Below, piece after piece: positions 57,653 through 64,000 of a stretch of DNA of 64,000 nucleotides. Source of the DNA: Pseudoalteromonas rubra (GTDB lineage Bacteria; Pseudomonadota; Gammaproteobacteria; Enterobacterales; Alteromonadaceae); contig NZ_CP045430.1 in assembly GCF_005886805.2 (NCBI RefSeq), positions 62,001-126,000 on the forward strand, in the 5' to 3' direction. The translations under genes were made by a program, and so were the position numbers. Numbering within the stretch: position 1 is the first letter of the stretch; each line of letters opens with the position of its first letter. The notes under the pieces were generated by a model that had not been told where the DNA came from, did no database searches, and saw nothing but the letters and a program-made list of their open reading frames with translations.

Positions 57653-58525
57653 TTAACGCTTAGGTTGCCTGACGATGGCCAGTTGACCGTCGATATGCAC
57701 ATCACGCTGTGGAAAGGCCACCACAATATTATGCTCGGCAAATAACTCATCAAGGCGAAAGCGCACTTTACTTCTCGCCTGCCTGAGCCCACCTTCGACG
57801 GTAGAATTGAGCCAGAAATTGACTTCAAATATCAGCGCGTTGTCACCAAAGTCTTCAAATGTAACCTGGGGCTTAGGATCGTTCAGTATTTCAGGCTGCT
57901 CTTCGGTTGCCTGCAGGATCAAGGCTGCCACCTGTTTTGCAGGCGAGCCATACGCCACTCCTACACGCACCGATGTACGCATAAGTTTATCAACCAAAGT
58001 CCAGTTGATAACCGTGTTTTCCAGTAATTTACTATTGGGGATAAGCATATGTACCCCATCCACCCGGCGTAAACGAGTTGAACGCGTGTTGATTTTTTCA
58101 ACGATCCCTTTGGTGCCCTCCACTTCAAGAAAATCACCAATACGAATGGGCTTTTCCCACATCAGGATCCAACCACTGATAAAATTGTTGATGATGTTCT
58201 GAGCCCCAAACCCGAACCCTATGGCAATCGCACCTGACAAAAAGGCAAAAGCCGTAATAGGCACATTGATCACATCCAGGATAGTGATCACCGTAATGGC
58301 AATGGCCAGGACGTAGCACAGTCTTTGCACCAGATGCACCATATTCGGGTCGGTATTGCCAGCTCTGAGGCGGTTGGTTAATTTACCAACCAGATAACGG
58401 GTCAGCCAGATCCCTAATATCAACAGCAGCGGAACAAGCAATAGCTTGCCGACTGTAAAAGAATGCTCAGCGTAAGTGAACAGTGAAAAGTTCAACCATT
58501 CGCTCAGTTTATCCAGGTAATACAC
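57653..58525 (-). CDS. Small mechanosensitive channel (MscS family)
   Basis: The 290-residue inner-membrane channel has three TM helices. The pore helix is 'AFAFLSGAIAIGFGFGAQNIINNFISG' in style, rich in Ala/Gly, and is followed by the beta domain 'EKPIRIGDFLEVEGTKGIVEKINTRSTRLR' and 'NSKLLENTVINWT'. E. coli MscS has 286 residues. The start is GTG, six bases after AGAGG. It protects against hypo-osmotic shock, which suits a marine host. Confidence 0.93.
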   Translation of the reverse strand: MYYLDKLSEWLNFSLFTYAEHSFTVGKLLLVPLLLILGIWLTRYLVGKLTNRLRAGNTDPNMVHLVQRLCYVLAIAITVITILDVINVPITAFAFLSGAIAIGFGFGAQNIINNFISGWILMWEKPIRIGDFLEVEGTKGIVEKINTRSTRLRRVDGVHMLIPNSKLLENTVINWTLVDKLMRTSVRVGVAYGSPAKQVAALILQATEEQPEILNDPKPQVTFEDFGDNALIFEVNFWLNSTVEGGLRQARSKVRFRLDELFAEHNIVVAFPQRDVHIDGQLAIVRQPKR

Positions 58526-58600
58526 TATATACCTCTGTCTGTACTCGAACGACGCAGCGCCGGCGAGCTTAGTGGGTTAAATTAAGGCGCACGGTGGCAT

Positions 58601-58996
58601 TTATTCATATTTGAGCTTAAATTCCGGACAAGGTGTTCCCTGGTGGAACATTAATTGCCAATTCGCTCCCTTGTAGCGCCAGATCGACATTCTGACGGAA
58701 TAATTCAAATTAGAATAGGCATTTCGACGATAAGCAGCATGATAGGTGATCTGGGCCAGGTTTTCGGCGAGCATCTGGCCCTGAAAGTCCTGATTATAAA
58801 ACTGCGGGACTTTCTCCCTAGGCAACCTGGCCAGTACGTGAGATTTATTAAACATCAACCCGTTAGCCGAAATCTCATAAAAATCTTCATCCAACAGCTG
58901 AGCCAGTCGCTGCGGATTTTCTCGCACGGCGGGATCGAGTAACTCGCGCTCCAGGTTTATGAGCATATCCAGCGTATCAAATTTAATTTTTTGCAT
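58601..58996 (-). CDS. DUF4440/SnoaL-like protein (NTF2 fold)
   Basis: The 131-residue protein has the NTF2-like pattern: N-terminal helix 'DMLINLERELLDPAVREN', 'LAQLLDEDFYEISANGLMFNKSHVLARL' and closing strand pair 'VRMSIWRYKGANWQLMFHQGTP'. Such proteins bind small ligands or act as subunits. ATG 58996 removes nine hydrophobic residues that fit no homolog pattern. Ribosome site weak. Confidence 0.82.
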   Translation of the reverse strand: MQKIKFDTLDMLINLERELLDPAVRENPQRLAQLLDEDFYEISANGLMFNKSHVLARLPREKVPQFYNQDFQGQMLAENLAQITYHAAYRRNAYSNLNYSVRMSIWRYKGANWQLMFHQGTPCPEFKLKYE

Positions 58997-59138
58997 TATA
59001 AACCAAGCAATTAACGCCATCATCTTTTATCAGTCTAGTCAATTAGCCGATTTCGACAAGGGATAATTGGATGTAACGTAAAGCGGTTTACGATATACTA
59101 TGCCTTAGCCTACTGGTCGGATTTGAATAAGAGATAAA

Positions 59139-60206
59139 ATGAAGTACGCCAAAATAACAGGATGGGGAAAAGCAATTCCCCCCGCCTCTATTAGTAATGA
59201 CGAACTAAGCAACATTGTTGACACTAATGACGAATGGATCAGCACCCGAACGGGCATTAAATCTCGCCGTGTCAGCCATGTGAGTACCGCAGAGTTAGCA
59301 ACGGTTGCAAGTAAACAGGCGTTAGCCTGCGCTGGCCTTAAAGGCGAGGATATAGATCTCGTCCTGCTGGCAACCTGCACACCTTCCACTATGGTGGCCA
59401 ATACCGCATCTTTGGTGCAAAAAAACATTGGTGCCGTGGGTGCAGCTGCCTGCGATACCAATGCTGCCTGCTCAGGCTTTCTGTACGCACTACAAAATGC
59501 CACTGCGCAGATCCAGGCTGGTATGATCAAACGCGCTGTGGTTGTGGCAGCTGAGCGTATGACCTGGTACGTAAACTGGGCAAAACGCGACAGTGCAGTG
59601 CTATTTGGTGACGGCGCTGGCGCGGTTATTCTTGAAGCCAGCGATGAGCCCTGTGGACTGCTTGGCACTAAAACCGGGTGTGACAGTGAAGATCGTGGCA
59701 TTTTACATATTGCGAATTACGGCACAGATCTGACCCGCTATGAACCAGCAGGCCCATCAGACTTATCTTTCGAAGGGCGAGAGATTTTCAAACGAGCGGT
59801 CACTGGCATGAGCGTTGCGTGCGATGATGTATTGGCACAGGCAAATTTATCCCTGTCTGATATAGATGTGCTGGTTCCACACCAGGCAAACCTGCGGATC
59901 ATTCAGGCAATCCAGAAAAAACTCGATATTGCAGATGATAAAGTGATGGTCAATATCGACAAGTACGGTAATACCTCTGCAGCAACCATTGCCATTGCCT
60001 TGTGTGAAGCAGTGGAACAAGGGTTAGTTAAACCACACGCAAACATCATGTCAGCCGCCTTTGGTGCAGGCCTGACCTGGGCTGCCAGCTACATAAAATG
60101 GGGCGAGCGGGTCACGCCTTTGGCACACAGCGAAGAAACACTGCCAGCCTGTGAACAGTCAGGTGTGGAGTTAATAGCGGATGCCGTCAAGGCATGCCAA
60201 CAGTAA
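59139..60206 (+). CDS. 3-oxoacyl-ACP synthase III-like enzyme (FabH family)
   Basis: The 355-residue thiolase-fold enzyme has the complete FabH triad: Cys111 in [12 protein letters not shown], His248 in VPHQANLRI and Asn278 in KYGNTSAAT. It condenses an acyl-CoA with malonyl-ACP or a related donor. It is longer than E. coli FabH (317) by a C-terminal tail of about 35 residues, and lies alone rather than in the fab operon, so it is probably a second, specialised FabH. RBS AAGAG. It is divergent from the DUF4440 gene. Confidence 0.9.
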   Translation: MKYAKITGWGKAIPPASISNDELSNIVDTNDEWISTRTGIKSRRVSHVSTAELATVASKQALACAGLKGEDIDLVLLATCTPSTMVANTASLVQKNIGAVGAAACDTNAACSGFLYALQNATAQIQAGMIKRAVVVAAERMTWYVNWAKRDSAVLFGDGAGAVILEASDEPCGLLGTKTGCDSEDRGILHIANYGTDLTRYEPAGPSDLSFEGREIFKRAVTGMSVACDDVLAQANLSLSDIDVLVPHQANLRIIQAIQKKLDIADDKVMVNIDKYGNTSAATIAIALCEAVEQGLVKPHANIMSAAFGAGLTWAASYIKWGERVTPLAHSEETLPACEQSGVELIADAVKACQQ

Positions 60207-60378
60207 AGGGCTAATCCCTTTACAGGGCCAGTTTAGCATTCACACTGAATTGGCCTTATCTACTCGACCCTAAACACCTACGAGTGGTAAACTCCCCCCA
60301 CTTTTTACCCACTTCCCAGCACCACTGAACCGCCAAACGTTCAGGCTGGAAGACAATAGCTCAAATAAGGGGAACCCG

Positions 60379-61851
60379 GTGTTTAAACCTCATTCCGACA
60401 TCGCCAATTTGGCGCCTCAGATCGTATGGCAATTCTTTGATCAGATCTGCTCAATCCCACACCCGTCAAAACACGAAGAAGCATTAGCGACCTTTATTGT
60501 TGACTGGGCAAAGTCACAAGACCTGGCTGTTCGTCGCGATGAAACGGGCAATGTATTTATCAAAAAACCAGCCACGCCAGGCATGGAGAATCGTAAACCG
60601 GTTGTGCTTCAAGCACATATCGATATGGTGCCGCAGAAAAATGACGATACAGATCACGACTTTACCAAAGATCCAATTCGCCCTTACATAGATGGTGAAT
60701 GGGTCACAGCCCAGGGCACTACCTTAGGTGCTGACAATGGCATGGGTATGGCGTCTTGTCTTGCAGTATTGGCGTCTTCTGACATCCCGCATGGTCCACT
60801 GGAAGTGTTACTGACAGTAGATGAAGAAGCCGGAATGTCTGGTGCGTTTGGTCTGCAAACAGGCTGGCTGGAAGGCGACATTCTGCTCAATACCGATTCT
60901 GAGCAGGAAGGTGAGATTTACATGGGTTGTGCCGGTGGCGTAGATGCCAGCATGACAGTCAATATTGCGCGTCAAGCTGTAGCAGCAGACCATCAGCTTG
61001 TAGAGATCAGTTTAAAAGGCCTAAAAGGCGGCCACTCTGGCGTTGATATCCATACCGGGCGGGGTAACGCAAATAAGCTTTTAGCGCGTGCATTAAAACA
61101 TCACCTAAGTGGAGTGGACTTTAGCCTGGTGGCCTTTAAAGGCGGTTCACTACGTAATGCTATTCCGCGAGAAGCGTATGCAACTATCGCCATCTCACCT
61201 GCGCAGCGCAGTGTACTTGAACAGCGCCTGAGTGAGTTTGAAGCTGTTCTGAGCAATGAGCTAGGTGCCATTGAAACCAACTTGACGTTTGCAGTAAACG
61301 ACACAGACAGCACGCTTGATGCAATGTCAGAACAGTCTAAACACAGCCTGCTTGCGCTGCTCAATGCCTGCCCGAATGGTGTTGTACGCATGAGTGATGA
61401 TATTCAGGGCGTGGTTGAAACGTCACTTAACCTGGGTGTGATCACCACACAAGCCGACAAAGTAGAAGTGCTTTGCCTGATCCGCTCTTTAATTGATTCA
61501 GGTCGCACAGATGTCGAAGGCACACTGAGTTCACTGGCAAGCCTGGCTGGCGCAGAGATTGAGTTTTCAGGTGCATATCCTGGCTGGAAACCAGACCCGG
61601 ACTCAGATTTAGTGCACATTTTCCGAGATATGTACGAAGGGATTTATGGTAACAAACCAGATATCATGGTGATCCACGCGGGACTTGAATGTGGCTTGTT
61701 CAAAGAACCTTACCCTGACATGGATATGATTTCTTTCGGTCCAACCATCAAGTTCCCACACTCGCCTGACGAAAAAGTGCATATTGCATCGGTTGGCTTG
61801 TACTGGCAACAAATGCAGGCATTACTGCAGAATATTCCTGAGCGCGACTAA
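60379..61851 (+). CDS. pepD: Aminoacyl-histidine dipeptidase (M20, PepD)
   Basis: The 490-residue dizinc enzyme cleaves Xaa-His dipeptides. Motifs: 'VVLQAHIDMVPQ' (first zinc His and Asp), 'TLGADNGMGMASCLAVL' (bridging Asp), 'TVDEEAGMSGAFGLQ' (catalytic Glu pair), 'LLNTDSEQEGEI', and 'HAGLECGLFK' plus 'FGPTIKFPHSPDE' at the end. E. coli PepD has 485 residues. The GTG start follows AAGGGGAA at a suitable distance. It could use dipeptides released by the secreted peptidases. Confidence 0.96.
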   Translation: MFKPHSDIANLAPQIVWQFFDQICSIPHPSKHEEALATFIVDWAKSQDLAVRRDETGNVFIKKPATPGMENRKPVVLQAHIDMVPQKNDDTDHDFTKDPIRPYIDGEWVTAQGTTLGADNGMGMASCLAVLASSDIPHGPLEVLLTVDEEAGMSGAFGLQTGWLEGDILLNTDSEQEGEIYMGCAGGVDASMTVNIARQAVAADHQLVEISLKGLKGGHSGVDIHTGRGNANKLLARALKHHLSGVDFSLVAFKGGSLRNAIPREAYATIAISPAQRSVLEQRLSEFEAVLSNELGAIETNLTFAVNDTDSTLDAMSEQSKHSLLALLNACPNGVVRMSDDIQGVVETSLNLGVITTQADKVEVLCLIRSLIDSGRTDVEGTLSSLASLAGAEIEFSGAYPGWKPDPDSDLVHIFRDMYEGIYGNKPDIMVIHAGLECGLFKEPYPDMDMISFGPTIKFPHSPDEKVHIASVGLYWQQMQALLQNIPERD

Positions 61852-61866
61852 TATCGCTCAATGATT

Positions 61867-61894
61867 GGTTCAGGCACCTTACGGTGCCTGAACC
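61867..61894. terminator. Hairpin between convergent pepD and GH3 genes
   Basis: GGTTCAGGCACC and GGTGCCTGAACC form a perfect 12-base-pair stem with a TTAC loop, 16 bases from each stop codon. It is symmetric and likely bidirectional, but there is no T-run on either side. Confidence 0.65.
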
Positions 61895-61909
61895 ATGTTA
61901 AGCCAAGTT

Positions 61910-64000
61910 TTAATCCTGACATTGGAGTGTAGCCTGCTTATCACCTGCCGGCATTATACTGATATCACTAAACGACAAGCTCATACTGCCAGTGGCAGAC
62001 AGTTCAAATGGCATCACCATTTGATCAAACTTCACGCCCTGGCTGGCAAAGCATTGTAAGTCTATACTCAGCACTTGCCACTGCTGTGCTTCCAGCTTGT
62101 TCAGCTCAGCGCCAATATCAACCTGAGCCCGACAGCTTCCTGGCATATCTCCTTCACTTTCACAGTGCATACCAACAAATGCCTGGTCTGCAACCGTGTT
62201 ACCACGTTTTACGGTCATACTGAGCACACCACCCCCAGCCTGGTAACGAGCCAGATCTTCTCTGAAACCATTGCCACTGACAAACTGAACACCTGCTTTC
62301 ATGCCCTGCCAGTCAAGCCGAAAGGCATCTTCCTGGATTTCCTTATCTATGGTTCTGTAACTCAGACTAGACAGCGTCATACTGCTTGCGGTGACAGCAA
62401 GATTTTGCTTACCTGAGAACAGCCTCAACTGCCAGGGTTGCTGAGTTTTACCGTTGAAAACCTCATACACATCAGAGGTATTCAGCGCGGCACCTGTCTC
62501 CTCAGGTAAACTGTTGCTCAGCGGCGAGGACATGCCATAACTCAAACCAAAACCGTAAGGAAGCAAAGGCGCATAATCCTGGTCGAAACGATTAACCGGC
62601 TTACTTGGATGGGCTGGCCAGGAGAAAGACAGACGACCAGTGAAATCATACTGTATCTTGCCCTCGCTGTTTTTCAGCAAAACATCGGCAACGGCTTCGC
62701 CCTGCGAGCCAGGCAGCCAGGCGGCCACAAAGGCATCACTGGCGTTGAGCTCCGGGTTAACCCACATAGGCCTGCCACTGATAAACACAGAGACCACAGG
62801 AATACCTTGCGCTTTCAGTGACTTTAACAGAGCCAGGTCTCGCTTATTACCATGCTGATAAATCAAGGTTTCCCGATCACCATGCCCTTCGGCATATGGC
62901 TCTTCACCAAATACCACAATGGCCACGTCAGGCTTGGTTTTATACTGGCCATTTTCGCTGAGCTCAACCTGACCTCCCGCCTGGGTTATCTGCCGGGCAA
63001 ATCCGTCGTATATAGACTGACCACCTGGAAAATCCGAGTTCTGATTATTGGTACCCTGCCAGGTGATAGTCCAGCCCCCTGATTGTTTACCAATGTTGTT
63101 GGCAGCATCACCGGCTATCAAAATGCGCTGATTGGGTGCAAGCGGTAATAACTGTTGATTGTTTTTAAGCAAAACCAATGACTCACGCACCGCCTGGCGC
63201 GCAATATCCCGGTGTGCTTCGTGACCTATCAATTGTGTATTGTTAGCATGTGGACGCTGTGCCGGGCTGGGCTTATCAAACAAGCCTGCGCGAAGCTTCA
63301 CCCGCAAAATACGACTGACAGCATCATCTATGCGCGACATAGGAATGATGCCCGCTCTGACCTGTGCAATGGTGTTCTCAAGCAGAGGTTTCCAGGCATC
63401 GGTAGGCACCATGTAGACGTCCAGGCCCGCATTCACAGCCTGAGGGCAATTGTCATTACTGCAACCGGGTATTTGCCCATGGCCATTCCAGTCGCCCACC
63501 ACAAAACCATCAAACCCCATTTTGTTTTTCAGCACGTCGGTCAGCAGATATTGATGTCCGTGTATCTTCTCGCCCTGCCAGCTGTTAAATGAGGCCATCA
63601 CCGATTGTGCCCCTGCCGTGAGACCGCCCACATAACCCTGAGCATGAATATCAAACAGCGCCTGCTCAGAGTCGACATTGTTACCCTGATCGTCGCCTTT
63701 CACGGTGCCGCCATCACCCAAGAAATGCTTCACGGTACTGATGACCCGGTCATCGCCCAAAAAGTCCTCGCTGGCATGCCCCTGCAAGCCATGTACAATG
63801 GCTGCGGCGTATGCTTTCACTATCTCGGGATCTTCCGAATAGCCTTCATAAGTACGACCCCAGCGATCATCACGTACTGTTGCCACTGTGGGCGCGAAGA
63901 CCCAATCAATGCCCGTGGCCATCACTTCTTTTGCCGTTGCCTGGGCAATTTGTTCAATCAGTTTGGGATTGTTGGCCGCCCCCAGCCCAATGTTATGAGG
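61910..64000 (-). CDS. Glycoside hydrolase family 3, ExoP-like exo-beta-glucanase, 5' end missing
   Basis: The frame is open to the right edge, so the signal peptide and first part of the catalytic domain are outside the window; 696 residues are visible. It has the GH3 barrel ('WVFAPTVATVRDDRWGRTYEGYSEDP', 'STVKHFLGDGG'), nucleophile Asp in VGDWNGHG, the second GH3 alpha/beta domain ('ILIAGDAANNIGKQSGGWTITWQG') and a C-terminal ExoP-type galactose-binding-like domain ending in 'KQATLQCQD'. This matches the marine ExoP plan (exo-1,3/1,4-beta-glucanase). It is convergent with pepD. Confidence 0.93.
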   Translation of the reverse strand, partial: PHNIGLGAANNPKLIEQIAQATAKEVMATGIDWVFAPTVATVRDDRWGRTYEGYSEDPEIVKAYAAAIVHGLQGHASEDFLGDDRVISTVKHFLGDGGTVKGDDQGNNVDSEQALFDIHAQGYVGGLTAGAQSVMASFNSWQGEKIHGHQYLLTDVLKNKMGFDGFVVGDWNGHGQIPGCSNDNCPQAVNAGLDVYMVPTDAWKPLLENTIAQVRAGIIPMSRIDDAVSRILRVKLRAGLFDKPSPAQRPHANNTQLIGHEAHRDIARQAVRESLVLLKNNQQLLPLAPNQRILIAGDAANNIGKQSGGWTITWQGTNNQNSDFPGGQSIYDGFARQITQAGGQVELSENGQYKTKPDVAIVVFGEEPYAEGHGDRETLIYQHGNKRDLALLKSLKAQGIPVVSVFISGRPMWVNPELNASDAFVAAWLPGSQGEAVADVLLKNSEGKIQYDFTGRLSFSWPAHPSKPVNRFDQDYAPLLPYGFGLSYGMSSPLSNSLPEETGAALNTSDVYEVFNGKTQQPWQLRLFSGKQNLAVTASSMTLSSLSYRTIDKEIQEDAFRLDWQGMKAGVQFVSGNGFREDLARYQAGGGVLSMTVKRGNTVADQAFVGMHCESEGDMPGSCRAQVDIGAELNKLEAQQWQVLSIDLQCFASQGVKFDQMVMPFELSATGSMSLSFSDISIMPAGDKQATLQCQD

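Overview
The window looks like chromosome of a marine gammaproteobacterium close to Pseudoalteromonas. This is inferred from gene content, without a database search: a large secretome (S8, M4, M28 and M16 peptidases, S1/P1 nuclease, ExoP-type GH3 glucanase), Oar-like and iron-type TonB receptors, pqiABC, lipoprotein UshA and an hmgA/maiA tyrosine-degradation cluster. No rRNA, tRNA, CRISPR array or intact insertion sequence was seen.

Layout. 1-8.6 kb: cytochrome b562-like fragment, orphan periplasmic binding protein, secreted subtilase, EamA transporter plus small-molecule kinase, FadE-type acyl-CoA dehydrogenase, YbaK. 8.6-12 kb: dnaK-dnaJ with a near-consensus sigma-32 promoter. 12-20 kb: acyl-CoA thioesterase, pqiABC, GNAT acetyltransferase, lipoprotein pitrilysin. 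20-28 kb: ushA, a two-gene unit coding a periplasmic binding protein and a membrane-anchored putative DNA-binding protein, S1/P1 nuclease, Oar-like TonB receptor.

28.5-32.4 kb is an AT-rich accessory block and the most interesting part. It holds a SLATT-type membrane protein, two different reverse transcriptases in overlapping frames (both with intact YVDD), and a structured non-coding RNA with its own promoter. The RNA displays ACACACAC in the only unpaired segment of its first domain. The arrangement matches a type 3 defense-associated reverse transcriptase system (DRT3) with an added membrane component.

32.4-44.3 kb: MarR regulator divergent from hmgA with a perfect palindrome inside the hmgA promoter, maiA, small conserved proteins, arginase-family enzyme, udp/cdd nucleoside salvage, ppc. 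44.4-44.6 kb: a Fur-box promoter, a RyhB-like core and a terminator define an unannotated iron-responsive small RNA. 44.7-64 kb: Sel1 protein, a gene relic, a DASS transporter, M28 and M4 peptidases sharing PPC domains, a TonB receptor, a RegBA/PrrBA-like two-component pair, MscS channel, FabH-like synthase, pepD, and an ExoP-like GH3 enzyme running off the end.

Start codons were re-chosen from ribosome-binding sites in many genes, and the reasons are given per entry. Function calls rest on motif recognition only.
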